Origin: Cryptomeria japonica
Lineage: Eukaryota; Streptophyta; Pinopsida; Cupressales; Cupressaceae
DNA: 64,000 nt
Direction of reading: 5' to 3'
NCBI RefSeq assembly: GCF_030272615.1
Contig: NC_081407.1
Span: 380,453,179 to 380,517,178 of the forward strand
The translations under genes were made by a program, and so were the position numbers. Shown here piece by piece: positions 1 through 12,032 of this stretch. Each line of letters opens with the position of its first letter. Positions within the stretch are counted from its first letter, which is position 1. The notes beneath the pieces were generated by a model that had not been told where the DNA came from, did no database searches, and saw nothing but the letters and a program-made list of their open reading frames with translations.

Positions 1-140
1 ATTTAAATAAATAAATGTATTTATTTAAATGAGAAATAAGGCTAGAAGAGGATAAATGAATTAATTAAATAAATAAGGATTTATTTAATTAATAGAAGAA
101 TTAGGCTTAGATAATTAAATAAATAAAATATTTATTTAAT
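1..140. repeat. AT-rich near-palindromic repeat, about 60-bp period
   Basis: Three near-palindromic blocks built from TTAATTAAATAAATAA-type sequence and its complement lie at about 1-30, 60-95 and 112-142, separated by short unique spacers (GAGAAATAAGG, TAGAAGAATTAGG). Each block could fold into a hairpin. It probably belongs to the LTR of the oldest Gypsy relic, but no LTR boundary is visible in the window. Confidence 0.5.
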
Positions 141-679
141 TAGACATGACAATTTTGGGTGTCTATACATATATAAGCAAGGTAGATGAGGTGAGAATGT
201 AGGACTAAAAATTTGACTACCTCTCTAAAGGTCAACACTTGTGAGCTCACTTGACAAGTGTGTGAGCAAGTGTCAAATATAAATAATGAATGCACTAGGT
301 GTCTCAAGTGATGAGGACACAAGTCTCAACCATATGAAGTGAGACAAAATTATAAAATAGCGTAAGTAAACTTAAGCTAAGTGTGAATAGGTCACTAACA
401 ATAATTATTTGGTTTTTCTAAAACGAAATTCTTAACTTGCTCATGGAATTTGGCTCCTAAAAAGCAATTCAAAACTTGTTCTTAAAAAATTGATCGATTT
501 TCAAAACTTGTTCCTAAAAAATTTATCAAATACTAGTTGTTGTAGTAACTATTCAACATGGCTAAGAGCATTAGCTGCTCCATTTTCTTTACCTTTAATA
601 TAGCTAATGTGAAATCATAATCTAATAACAATTTCAACCATCACCCTTGATGTACATTTAGGTTAGGCTACATGGAAAT
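1..679 (-). pseudogene. Layer-0 Ty3/Gypsy relic, left part: end of RNase H, then LTR-like sequence
   Basis: Read on the minus strand, about 674-540 gives a degraded version of the end of the Gypsy RNase H domain: LNVHQG-stop-WLKLLLDYDF, which corresponds to the family pattern of R/Q-WLE-LKDYDF followed by an ALSR-like tail. This is the continuation of the RNase H that stops at 33990. The two halves are separated by the whole layer-1 element. Beyond 540 there is no integrase. The sequence becomes non-coding and has a TATA-like GCTTATATATG on the minus strand near 165-180, so an internal deletion joining RNase H to an LTR is likely. The split-domain reading is direct from sequence; the LTR identity is inferred. 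Confidence 0.6.
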
Positions 680-1270
680 TGTGATGTTCCAGATTAAATA
701 ATTTGTAGCAAGGGAAAAAAAATTAAACCAATTTATCACCTCTTCAATCATAAATAAATCAAATTTGAAAGTGATTCCATTCTTTCATTATAAATTCATC
801 CAAACAATGTATGCACAAATAAAAAAATTGAAACCCAAATTGTTTCCAAACACCAAACACCATAAATTGAAAATTATCATTAATATTAGTATTTGTTATA
901 GAAACACAAAGATATTATAGTTGAATCTTCATATATAGTAACTTCCGCAACAAATTCCAAACTTCCACTACAAAATCATTCCAAACAATGTTCACAAAAG
1001 TGCCAAAAAAACTTCCCAACTACTAGACAACACACTAAAAATTCTCCAAACCCCCAACAAAAGATTTAAAAACATAAATACAATGCAATAAAAAAATAAT
1101 CATGACCTCGTATCCACCAAATTTTTTTGCAAATCACCAAACTCAAACTCCAAACTATCGCTTCAAACCCTTGCTTGCAAGAACTTTCCAATATCCGACA
1201 CCACCATAATAGGATATTTATTTGAGAACTATGATTTTCATTATAACAAATATGATATTAAATTAATATT
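680..1270 (-). repeat. Layer-1 element 3' LTR, distal part (before LINE insertion)
   Basis: This stretch aligns by eye with 32862-33870. Shared landmarks are TGTRATRTWCYAGRTTAAATAA at the start, GTGATTCCATT, TCATCCAAACAATGTATGCAC, TTGTTTCCAAACACC, CACTACAAAATCA and CACCACCATAATA. Homology stops at about 1270, where the LINE ATG begins, and resumes near 14771. The start TG at 680 and the flanking GAAAT mark the outer end of layer 1. Confidence 0.75.
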
Positions 1271-2681
1271 ATGGCGGATGCATTCAAGAATAGGAATTTC
1301 AATTTTTGCCTTCAGTTGCGTCCTTCCTCCTTCCCTGATTTTCACCCTTATGCTGTTTCGAAACTTTTCCCTTCTATCTAGAATCATCCGAGAAACTTCA
1401 CTTGGCGTCTAGGAGAAAGCTTCCAAAACATTAAGAGCTTCCTTGGTAATCACCTTCTTAAGTCAGACAAAAGCCTGAAGTTCCCTTTAAGGGACCACAA
1501 GGGCTTCAATGGTCATATCTCCTGTCCAAACAATATGGCTACTGGTGCGAATAGTCTCCCTCTTTAGAATAACAAAAGCCTCTGGTCTAAAAAAACCTCT
1601 AATGGAGTTCAGGGAGCTCTTTCTTCTCTTGAGTTGCACTCTTATGACACTCATCGTGCGAATCCTTTGGCTGGGTTGCGCTCTTCTAGTTTCTATTGTG
1701 CAAATGGTCCTATTAATAAGTTCCATAGTAGTATTAAGGGTAAGCAAGGTCGTAGTCACTTTGGCCTTGGAAGAAAGGACTAGGTCTCTCTTGAAGGTAG
1801 AGCCTCTCTGGCCAAGGCAAATCCTTCTTCTGTAGGCATGAAAGGATTCAGAGAGAAAGGTTTGAATGTGGGTTGGAAAAGTTTTCCTTCATCGAATCAA
1901 ATAGAGATTGGAACAAAATGAGCCTTCACATACTTGAAGAAGAAAGGCCTTGGTTGCAAACTTTTTGTTTTGCCATTTGCTGCTATGAACCCTACGATTG
2001 AGCATCTCAAGGAAAATGCTCTCTTTGCTAAATGGTGTGGTATTGGAGGTGACAGTCATGAAATTGTGGAATGGTGGTTACATTCCTTCCCCGATATGGT
2101 TTCCGTCTGTCCTTTGCAAAATGACTTTTTTTCATAGAATGTATATATAGATTCTAGCCTAAAAAGAGCATTATCCATGGTAGCTCTATCTTCTATCTTG
2201 GGTCAACCTTTCATTTGATTGATTGGAAGCCTGGTTTCGACCCTATAAATCATAGAATCAAAAAATTTCCAATTTGGCTAAGTTTAGTTGGGCTCCCCTC
2301 TGAATTTTGGTGTGTGGAGGCCCTTTTGAAGATAGCTGATGCTTTAGGCTCCTTGGTTGGCATTGAAGAGGATTTATTAAATGGGAAACAAGGGGATGTT
2401 GCTAATGTTTATATTGAAGTAGATCTGGATCTGGGTTTTTATGGAGAACTAGAAATAGTTTCCGAGGTTGGTAGATGGAAACAAAAAGTCAAGAGATTGG
2501 TTGAGAGAACCCCTGGTAAATGTATTCTAAGGAACCAGATAATATCTGGCAACTCAATGAAAGGCTCCATGGGCTTGTTATTTCATCCTAAGGAGTTCCT
2601 TTCTCTCCCTCCTTTAGATGGCACTCCTCATTAGGATCCCATTGTGGATGTCCAAAACCAGAATAGGCAAGTAGCTTCAGA
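1271..2681 (+). pseudogene. LINE ORF1, N-terminal part (DUF4283-like)
   Basis: ORF1 normally encodes an RNA-binding chaperone that packages LINE RNA. An ATG opens at 1271, but the frame meets a stop near 1380 and shifts several times. At 2215-2630 the translation is typical of the DUF4283 region of plant LINE and retroelement ORF1 proteins: IDWKPGFDPINHR, PIWLSLVGLPSEFW, KIADALGSLVGIEEDLL. The reading ends at a solo LTR beginning at 2687 and resumes at 6343. Stops and frameshifts make it non-functional. Open frames in other phases over 1487-1835 are shadows. Confidence 0.7.
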
Positions 2682-2686
2682 TGACA

Positions 2687-5600
2687 TGTAGTACCCCTAC
2701 TCATTTGAACTCATTAGACTCATATTTTATTATTGGTTGTTTTTAGTGGATACATTACCATGATATGTTATTCAGATTTTTATGACATTATGCTTTATTT
2801 GGAGATGAGATGTATAATTTATTTGTAGTATTTGTGATTTATGGCATTTTATGGATTATTGCTATGTACTAACATTTTACTTTATCTATGCAATAAGGAA
2901 TTATATGTTGTGTGTCTGCGAGTGTATTGGACGCAAGGGGACGATTTTCCTTCACTCATTTCGGTGAGACAGGGAACGCCGCGATTTTCCTTCATCGGTG
3001 TGTATGCCGTGTCTTCTATATAGTATATATGCATGCGTGGTTCGGTGATGCAGGATATTGTAGGTACAAGTACCAGGTAGGTATGGGGTATCGTCTCCAC
3101 CTGGCTTCACAGGTCTGAGCGTGCCTTATATTTTTCGATGGAAGTGGAGGAGATAGTAGTTGACCCTATTTTACTCAGTTACACTCGTGTGAGTGTCGTC
3201 AGTTGGTCGTCCAGTCAATTAGTTCGACCTTTGTATTTTGTCGTTTGATCTTTTTATGGGTATTTGCTTGAGATTTGTTCAATTTGTGTGTTTTAGTGGA
3301 TTTAATTAATTAATTAATTAAGTTTATGGAATTGTCTCATAGTTGAATTGTTTATGCATTGAGATTATAAATTTAGTTAATTAAAAGAAATTATTAAATT
3401 AAGTTGCAAGCTACATGATATTAGAAATACATTTTTATTAAACTTTTTGTAGAAAAATAAATTAAATTAATTGTATTTATTATTTCCTAGAATTTTAAAT
3501 AAATAAAAGAACAAAAGAATAAATAAGTAAAAGAATAAATAAATAAATGAATAAAAGAATTAATTAGAATTAAAGTATTGTTTTAATTCTTTATTTAGAA
3601 AATTAATTAATTTGCATGAGAAAAGAAAAGAAAGAATAATGATTTTTTAATTATTGCATGTTAGCTTATCTTTTGTATAAAATTAGAAAATAAAATAAAA
3701 CTACTTTTATTTTAAATTTAGTTTTTTGAGAAAAAACTATTGAACCTAGAATTTTAGTTTAAATAGGGAATAGGTCTTTATTTTAGATACACAGGAAACA
3801 GGTCAGGAATTTAGGTGAAGAAATTTATTGGAAGCTTATTGAAAAGATTAGGGCTCTTCTACAGATTTCTTCCAGGAAAGCTATACCAGGTTGGGTGGCT
3901 TCTTTTGATTGTTGTTTTAAGAAAATGTTTTATTTATTTCTTCTTTTTGAATGATGTGTGTGTTAAGATGTTTGTCAGATCTAAAATCTTGTCTGATTAT
4001 TTCTTGTTCTTGGCTAAAGTCCATTCTTGAAGTTAATTTCTAGTTTATGGAAATAAGTTATTTCCTGGGTGTTTGTAGATTAAATTTTAAGAAAATTGGA
4101 AAAAGTTATTATGACAAATTTTGCCAGGATTTTTATTGTGCATGGAAATTGTGCAAGATTTGGGAGGAATGGGATTACCAGAGAAAATATTCTCTCTTGT
4201 TTGATTTTTGTTTCGATACTTGGTTATGGCAGTCCTTTTTAATATTTGTGTATCTCTGTGGAATTATTTAGTTATTTTAGAATAAATTTAATCATTAATT
4301 AAATTTGTTGTGTTATTAAAAGTTAAGGGAAATTGTTTTATTATATTATTTTGGAGAAAATATATATTAATTAATTTCCCTTTTTATAAATTTGATTGGA
4401 AATAAATTTTGGTTGAAAATAGAGTTTACTAGTTTGTAGGTTATTGTATGTTTAAAAAAAAAAAAATTAAAAAATTAAAAAAATTATTAAATTAAAAAAA
4501 AAATTAATTTAAAAAAAAATTTAATTAAAAAATTTAATCAAAAAAAAAAAATTAATTAATTTTTTTTTTATATTATATATGTATATAGTATTTACTGTGG
4601 TTTTAATTATGTTATTTTGGAAATGAAAGATGTTTCAAAATTAAATCTTCCTTTTATTATATATTTTAATGTGATAAAATTATATAATATTATATTCGTA
4701 GAATATATATATTTATGTAATTATATTATATTATTATATATAATTTTTAATTGAGAGTTTAATTTAGATTATTGATATAATCTAATTGTGTCTATTTGTA
4801 AATTAATCATGAACATATAATTAGGGGGTTAATTTTTTATGTGATTGATTTAACCTTATTGGATAAATGACAAAATTGATTTCTTTGTATTAATATAGTT
4901 GTATTTTCTTATTGTCTGAAAAATCTTTAATTGCAAGTTATTTGTGCTTTTAGCTATTTTAAGAAAAGATTGCCTGTATTAGGATCTAGTGTAAATGGTG
5001 TTTGCAGACAAGCTTAATTTCATTGCAATTCTGGTTGAATTGTCGTTGTGTCCTATGTTATTATTTCTCCTTGGTCAGGTGTTGTTGTATAACCTTATTG
5101 ATGTGAGCCATTGTGTGTGTTTGTCCAAATGGCCAATCTTGAGTTAGTGATTGTGTATCCTTCACCTATGCTTTGTCAGGATTAGTTATGGCTGTTTGTT
5201 TCGCCATAGAGTTTTTGTAGGGAGACCTTTCCTGTTTGTGTCCTATGAGAGAGTGACTTTCGAGCGGGGGCCGTGCCCGAAGTGGATGATAAGATAACCC
5301 GTCGAAAGTAAGTTAAAAAGTGATAACCTAATAATATATTGGGGGGGAGTGAGATAAATATTAATTAAGATAATATACCTCATGCATAGGTGTAGTGCTT
5401 GTACAGGGCTCATAATGCTATGAGAAGACCTGGAATGGCAAACTTACCACCTTGTCTTCACGAAAGGATTGGTAGGGTCCGCATGAGACTTAGTTGGAAC
5501 CGGAGGCTCGGGAGAGGTTACTAGGAGAAACCCCAGATGGGGGCCGGGACCTATGGAGGCTTTACCATGGTATCCACCGTAAGACATGCGATGACACTCT

Positions 5601-6342
5601 CTCCTTAGAGTCACTTATGTTTCGTGAGTTGAGTTAAATGGATGTTTGCGGAGTCTTGTGGTCCTTTTGTACTTGTCTTACTTTGCTTGCTTGAGGGTTT
5701 TCTAGTATCTCCTAGCACGGTGGGGTGGTTCCATTTCAGGATCACCTGGTCGGGTGGTAGTGCCACTTCCCATTGGATGTTCTGGATTGTATCTTCAGGT
5801 GATGAAAGGCTTCGCGGGTGTTTCTTGGTTCGTGGTTCATGTACTAGCTCTTGTTCGAGATCATTGTTCAGTTGAGACCTTGTGGTCATTGTATCAGACT
5901 TTTATGTAACCTTGATATTGTAACTTTGTAAATCTGTGGCATTATTGGAAGCCATGTATTTGTGGGTATTGTAATAGTATGTCAGTGGAATGTATGTTAT
6001 TTCAGTTGCTTTGATCTTATGTTAAAATGTTTTATGGAAGTTTGGATACATTGGAATACTTTCATTTCTTCATTATGGAATTTAGATGTATGTGTAGTTT
6101 TTAACTTAAGCATTTAATTTATCTAGTTAAATGGACAATTGGATTAACTATGGTGTTAATATAATCTACGAATTAATCTTCGTTGGTAACCCTTAGAAAA
6201 TCATATGTTAGACTTCCGCTGTGTTATTAAACGTGCAATGGTTGTAGCTAATGCACTTAGTCTTTAAAAAAAATAAAATTATTTCACCCTTTAGTTGCCT
6301 AGTTGTGTTGTTTTCCTTTAGGGTTCCTGGCGGGGCATTACA
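2687..6342. mobile_element. 3.66-kb solo LTR, family B, inserted in LINE ORF1
   Basis: The ends form an LTR-type inverted repeat (TGTAGTACCCC at 2687; GGGGCATTACA ending at 6342). They are flanked by a perfect 5-bp duplication, TGACA, at 2682-2686 and 6343-6347. No gag or pol motif is seen inside, so this is most simply a very long solo LTR left by LTR-LTR recombination. The stretch 2922-3130 is shared with 61249-61450 (GCAAGGGGA, TTCACAGGT, CTGAGYGTGCC, GATGGAAGT). AT-rich low-complexity sequence fills about 3300-4800, and a GC-richer part lies at 5250-5860. Orientation is uncertain. A large non-LTR transposon is less likely given the TG...CA ends. Confidence 0.85.
4449..4572. repeat. A/T homopolymer-rich low-complexity tract
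   Basis: Runs of A broken by TTAA and AATT, ending in a T run, inside the solo LTR. This is simple sequence, with no coding meaning. Confidence 0.8.
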
Positions 6343-6347
6343 TGACA

Positions 6348-7289
6348 CTATTCAACAAGATCTTAAAGTGGAAAACCAAAATCAAAATGGGCATGATCTT
6401 CTGAGCTCTTCCCTCTGATTTCCATGGACGTTCCTTTGCAGGAGCACTCTGTTGATGCACAACTCATTCTTTCTCCAAGAATAAAGCCAAATCTTCTTAA
6501 TGTCTTTAGCAGGCCTTATGGACTTAGAAATAAATCTATCTTTAATCAGGGTGCATTTAATGTTTTCCTTCCTAAATCCAGAAAAACTTCCAAAAAAAGA
6601 AATCATGCCAGTAGGTTGCTGGTGTGTGGGAAGTCTGGTCTTGTAGCCCTTAACAAGGAAAAGGATTTATCTTTATCGCACCTCCTTTCTGAGGTAGAGA
6701 TCCCCAAAGAGGATATTATTCAAGAGTTGAATGCTTCCTAAGATTTCCCCCTCCAAGGATTTGAGGCTTCGAAAGCAATTTCCCCTACTATTTCTCTTCT
6801 GGCCCCAGATAAGTCTCATTCTCATCTAGTTTCCAAATCTATTCTTGAGAGACCTTTATGCGAGGCTCCCCAAGCTTTTTTTGCTTCTCCTCTAAGATAA
6901 TCTCCCATGAAGACAAATCTTGTTGATCTTTTTTCGGAGTCTCCAGTTCCCTTTACTGGTTCTCCTTTTATGCAGGCTCCCTTCTTTGACATGAATCTAA
7001 ATCCTAGTACTCATAATCTTCTCAATGACCATATGGATGAAGAGGAGGATCCAAACCAAGTTATGGAGACCCCCCTTGCAACTCTTTATTCCAACGTCAA
7101 AGAAAAAAGGAAACTAAGAATTCAACAAACAATTGCTGGCAAAGAAAAGCTTGATTTTGGCCTTCTTTCTCCAAAGAGAGGAAGGAAATCCTTCAATGCC
7201 CACCTTGTCCGTGATGGTGAAAATGATGGCCAAATCAAGATCACTGATCTTTTGAAAGTAAGGAAGGGATCTCCCCTTCCTGAACAAAG
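6348..7289 (+). pseudogene. LINE ORF1, C-terminal part
   Basis: This continues ORF1 after the solo LTR. The readable stretch at 6424-6741 and 6907-7293 is rich in Ser, Pro, Lys and Glu (for example SPKRGRKSFNAHLVRDG), like the low-complexity linker that precedes ORF2 in plant L1 elements. No gag-type zinc knuckle could be placed confidently. Stops at about 6739 and 6898 break the frame. The last codons overlap the ORF2 ATG at 7290, a common ORF1/ORF2 arrangement. Confidence 0.55.
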
Positions 7290-8000
7290 ATGAAAATCCT
7301 CTCATGGAATGTTAGGGGCCTTAATGCCCCTAACAAGAGGTGCTTGATCAAAAGAAGAATGCAGAGATCATAATGCTACATGAAACAAAACTTGATTTTC
7401 AACAAGTGGAATCCTTTGGTGTAGAGCTTGGCCATTAATACCTTGGAAGTAAGCTAGTGGCTATCTCTGTAGAAGGTGCTTTAGGGGGTTTGCTTATAGT
7501 TTGGAAACCTTCCATTATCCAGATTGAGGGTTTAGCTTCCAACAAAAATTGGCTGCCTGTGAAAGCCATACATTTGCAAGCAAATGTTTCTTTTTTGTCG
7601 ATTAATGTCTATGGGCTAGTTTTCCTTGTTTTTAAACGTGCTCTTTGGTTGGATCTAGATGGGGTGATTTCTCAAAATCAGGATCAACATCTTCTGATAG
7701 GAGGGGATGTCAATGCCATCAGAAGCTCTAATGATAAAAGGGGCGACATCTTGAGACTTGGCAGATCTCAACATGACTTAAATGACTGGATTGACAGAAA
7801 TGGTCTCCTTGAGGTTGACTCAGGTGACAACATCTTCACCTAGAATAATCAGAGGTAAGGGTTCAGTAATATAGCAGAGAAAATATATAGATTCTTTTGG
7901 TTGGGTGATCTCTCATCCTTTCCCTTTTCCTTGGAATGCAATGTTTTACCCTGCTCTGGTTCTGGTCATTATCCACTTCTTCTTACCCTTCAAGGTGATT
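7290..8000 (+). pseudogene. LINE ORF2: APE-type endonuclease domain
   Basis: This domain nicks target DNA to prime reverse transcription. It opens with MKILSWNVRGLNAPNKR, the signature start of plant L1 ORF2. Next come HETKLDF (the catalytic Glu is kept) and GGDVNAIRS, which matches the G-D-F-N box. GSGHYPL stands where S-D-H-x-P is expected, so the last catalytic Asp is replaced by Gly. A frameshift near 7345 and stops near 7840 mean at least three frames are needed. Neighbouring RT follows in the same orientation. Confidence 0.8.
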
Positions 8001-10160
8001 CAAAATTCTCAATACCGCCCTTTAGATTTGAGAATATCTGGAAGGACCCTAATTTCCTAAATCTTATTGGTCATTGGTGGCAAGAAGTTAGCATTGAGGG
8101 CTCTATGCTTTTTTGTTTTGTGTCCAAATTAAAATATGTTAAAAAGAAACTGTTGGAATGGAATGTTGCTCATTTTAAGAATATTTTTGCTGTCAAAAGG
8201 GACTTGGAAGCTCAGCTAGAGGTTTTTAATGAAAATGTTATTAAGGAGGGAATGTCGCTAACTTTGTTTCTCAAGGAAAAGTATTTGTTGGAAGAGTACG
8301 ATGATATCCTCTCCAAAGAGGAAATTTTCTGGAAACAAAAATCAAGGGAAAGCTAGCTTCAAGCTTGGGATAAGAATACAAAGTATTTCCATAATGTCAC
8401 AAGTATTCAAAGGAACATTAATAAAATTACTAGGCTGGAGGTTCAAGGAAACTGTATCATTGAGGACCCACATGTCATAATAAATGAAATTGTTAAATTC
8501 TTCTCTAATTTTCTTAAAAATGTAGATGGTTCTGATTTAAGGGAACAAAGGAAGTTTCTTTCAATGATACCAAAAGTGATTTCAGATGCTCACAATAGGA
8601 AGGTCAATGAAAGATTTTATATGGAGGAGCCGTTGATTGCTCTAAACCAACTTTCCTCTGACAAGGCCCTAAGGCTAGATGGCTTCCCAACCGACTTCTT
8701 CAAGAAATGTTGGGAGATTCTAGGGAATGATCTAGTGGAGGTGCTAAAATCCTCAAGAAAATCAAGCAATAGCCTAAAGAAAATTAATAATACTTTTATA
8801 GCCCTTGTTCCGAAGAAAGAGAAAGCAGTTTGTTTAGAGGATTTCAGACCAATCTCGCTTTGCAACACAATATACAAAATTCTCTCAAAGATGATGATGA
8901 ACAAATTGAAACCCTTGATGGATAGCATTATCTCAGAAGAGAAAATTCGGTTTGTTCCAGGTTGCTCAATTTTAGATAAGGTAATTGTGGCTCAGGAGGC
9001 AATCCATACTCTTCAAAGTACAAACATACTAGGTATGATATTGAAATTGGAAATTTCCAAAACCTCTGATAATGTGGATTGGCGTTTCTTATGCAAAATC
9101 TTACAGGCTTTTGGTTTTAGTAAACAATGGGTCAATTGGGTCTTTGAATGCATTTCCTCTCCAATATTTTCAATTCTTATAAATGAAAAACCGGAGGTTT
9201 TTTTTTCTTCCTCTAAGGGCTTACATCAAGGAGATCCAATTTACCCTTTCCTTTTTATCATAATGGCAGAAGCCTTGGGTAGAGCCATTAAAGACAAGAA
9301 TTTTAGAAAGGAGTTGGAAGGCATCAAGATTACCACAAACTTTGTAGCTACTCATCAACAATTTGCTAATGATAACCTCCTGCTTGGTGCAACAAAATCA
9401 ATGGAAGCTGCTCAATTCCAAGAGCTCTTGCTTTCTTATGGCAAAGCTTCGGACCAGGTAATCAATAGGAATAAATCAAAGATCCTTTTTCCTCCTCCCT
9501 ATTGTCCACAAAAAATAGGATTATGAAATTTTTTAACTGCAACAAGGGTACTCTGCCTTGCACATACCTGGGTATTCCCATTGATAGGGGCTTGAGGAAT
9601 TCAAACCTTTGGGATCCTTTGAAGATAAAATTGGATCAGAACGCAAATTTGTGGAAAGGGAAGTGGCTCTTGTGGGCTGGCAGGTTAATAATGCTTCAGG
9701 CAGTAATCTTAGCTCTTCCAATATATCTAATGTCATTTTTAGCTGTCTCTACAGGTATGAGCTCTTTCATCATTCAAAAAATGAGGAACTTCTTTTGGCA
9801 GAATATGGAAGAAAAGCACAAAATTGCACTTGGGATAAAATTTGTAAGCCCAAGTCATTAGGTGGGATAGGAATTCACAACCTTCAGACCCAAAATCAGG
9901 CTATGGGGGCTAAATTAGTTTGGAAAATGGTCACGACCCCCAAGGTAAGATGGGTTAGAATGATGCGTTCTAAATATTTAGTGCTTGGAGAGTCTCTAAA
10001 TATTTTGCGAGTTAGTAATCCTCCAAAAGGATCTCGAGTATGGAATTTTATTCTTAAGTGCAGGAATCTAATAGCTGATTTTGTCTCTTGGGATGTTCAT
10101 GATGCTTCTTCAAGCTTATTCTGGGAAGATTCCTGGGGGGATATCCAAGCTTAGATAGTC
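8001..10160 (+). pseudogene. LINE ORF2: reverse transcriptase domain
   Basis: Best preserved at 8564-9526. Motifs in order are FIALVPKKE, DFRPISLCNTIYKILSK, FVPGCSILDKV, GLHQGDPIYPFLF and QFANDNLLLG. The first catalytic Asp region reads KLEISKTSDNVDW (Asp to Glu). The central F-A-D-D box reads F-A-N-D, so one of the two metal-binding Asp residues is lost. The thumb and linker (LGIPIDRGLRNSNLW, LPIYLMS, KSLGGIGIHNL) follow in two further frames at 9502-10154. Stop codon at 8354. Clearly dead. Confidence 0.9.
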
Positions 10161-10339
10161 TCATTTCTGTTCCTTTCACAAGGGACTAGGTTAGACATCA
10201 CTGGGGGGTTTATGTTAGGGACTATGTAGATTTTTCATGGGAAAAATCTTTTTCTGGTTGGTGTTGGAAGAAACTGGATGCTCTCCCTCTTCCCCACTTC
10301 GAATTAGAACAAATTTTTGAGGTCATAAGGGACAAGAAC

Positions 10340-10810
10340 CTAATGTTTAGAGCTGGTGCAGATTCATTGATTTGGACTCCATCAAAATCAAGTCATTATA
10401 TTGCCAAGGAAGGTTTTAAAATTCTTACCAATCAAGGTCCTTCAGAGGATTTGGGAATTCCCCCAAAACTATTATGGAGCAGTAAGATTATTCCTAAAGT
10501 TGGCATCTTTGCTTGGTTAGCAGCAAAAAAGAAAATTCTCACAATGGAGAAATTAAAAAAGATGGGCTTTGAGGGCCCCTCGAGATGCATTCTATGTAAA
10601 GCTCATGAGGAATCAGTTGACCATCTTCTACTAAATTATCCTTTCTCAACAAAGTGCTGGAGGTGGTTATGTGCTAAACTTGGTTGGATCACAACCCTTC
10701 CAAAAGATATAGTTTCTCTTTTTCAAGGGTGGCCAATTAGAACCAAAGATGACATCTTGAGTTCCCTATGGGAAATGACTCCCTCTTGTCTAGTTTGGGA
10801 AATCTAGAAG
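10340..10810 (+). pseudogene. LINE ORF2: zf-RVT zinc-binding region
   Basis: The open stretch encodes LLWSSKIIPKVGIFAWLAAKKKILTMEKL followed by CILCKAHEESVDHLLLNYPFSTKCWRWL. This is the C-x2-C ... H-L-x-x-x-C-x-x-x-x-x-x-W pattern of the zf-RVT domain of plant LINE ORF2, with the usual Cys before the final block changed (LLNYPF in place of L-x-H/C-C-x-F). It normally aids nucleic-acid binding after the RT. The downstream stop at 10807 separates it from RNase H. Confidence 0.8.
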
Positions 10811-10999
10811 GAGCATAATAGGAGACTCTTTGACAACAAAGCAAGAAAATTAGAATCAATCCTCTCCTCTTTTGAGGCCTCTATTATAGAGAATATTAAT
10901 ATTAAACTATCCCTCACTCCATATTTGAATAAAGATTTTATTGACTAGGATGGTAGAGCTAGGTCAAGATGGAATGACATTAAAATTCCTCTATTTTTA

Positions 11000-11475
11000 G
11001 GGAAGAAAAGCAATGATAGAGGTAGTGCAGTTTGAAACCCCCAAAGTTGGTTGGTTAAAACCTAATTTTGATGGGGTCTCAAAAGGGAATCCAAGTGCAT
11101 TTGGAATTGGATGTGTTATCAGAGATTTCAGAGGAGTTGTTAAAGGTAAGCTGGTTGTGCCTATTCATCTGGACACTAACAACATTGTAAAATTTAAGGC
11201 TCTTTTAATAGGTCTAATGGAGTGTTCTAAAAGAACTATCAAGAATATATAAATTTAAGGGGATTCAACAATCACCATCAATGCAATAAGATCTGTAAAT
11301 TCCCCAAATTGGAGGCTGAAAGCTCTGCTTGAAAAAATCTTAGTGACAATGTTTGCGTTTGAAATTTTTTCATGTAAGCATATCTATAGGGAAGCTAACT
11401 TTGAAGCAGATTTCCTTTCCAAGATCGCATCTAATGGGATTACTATCAGTTGGTGGGCTGAGGATTTAAATATTT
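11000..11475 (+). pseudogene. LINE ORF2: C-terminal RNase H domain
   Basis: Plant LINEs of this clade end in an RVT_3-type RNase H that removes RNA from RNA/DNA hybrids. Visible parts are VGWLKPNFDGVSKGNPS (first catalytic Asp kept), CVIRDFRGVVKGK, then NIVKFKALLIGL, where the family has A-E-F, so the catalytic Glu has become Lys. After a stop at 11250 come GDSTITINAIR, NWRLKALLEKI and REANFEADFLSK, the terminal REAN-x-x-AD block. Two catalytic residues survive, but the frame is interrupted. Confidence 0.8.
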
Positions 11476-12032
11476 AACGACCTTAGTGATTTTATCGGGG
11501 ATTATTTTCAATGACAACAATAATTTTAATGTCTTTTGTGTATTTGTTGTTTGGATCCTCAAATTAGAATTTGAAAGATTTGATTTGTTAAGTCTTCCAA
11601 CGATTATCTCCTTTTTCAATCTTGCCACCTACCCGCCCATTTGTGGGTTGCACTGGAGCTCCTGAGCTGGAGGTTGCTTCATCTTTTTTGCCTAGTCACA
11701 ACTGTTCTCGACATGTCACTTGCTTAATAGATGGATTTACTTTCTATAACGTTGGATGTCTCTTCAATTGTTGGTTAAAAATGTTTGACATCATTAAAAG
11801 TTCTAGATTTGGCGTGTTGCAAGAAGGATTGATGAGGTCATTGCAATCAATCACATGTTCCTTAAAATATGAAAAGGACGCCGTCATCATGGTTTGGTGA
11901 GCTTGAGATTTCTTCGTGGCAAAGTTCCATGGTCCTTTTAATTAAAATCTGAATTTTGGAGTATGATCCTTCACCATCTTTTCCCTTGGTGTTATTCTCT
12001 CAGGGCATTTATGATTAATGATGGTTGGTAGG
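11476..12032 (+). other. LINE 3' region, proximal part, unassigned
   Basis: About 560 bases after RNase H. A 92-codon open stretch at 11622-11900 has no family I recognise. The sequence is less AT-rich than ordinary 3' UTR, and it continues after the LTR-like insertion at 13530. It may be LINE 3' UTR or host sequence carried along. Confidence 0.35.

Noticed and set aside
1487-1835. Overlapping opposite-strand open frames near the window start
   Set aside because: Both are shadows of the decayed LINE ORF1, whose position and downstream DUF4283 motifs explain the region.
5261-5660. GC-richer block in the solo LTR as an rRNA or tRNA gene
   Set aside because: No cloverleaf or rRNA core sequence could be found; it is part of the LTR.
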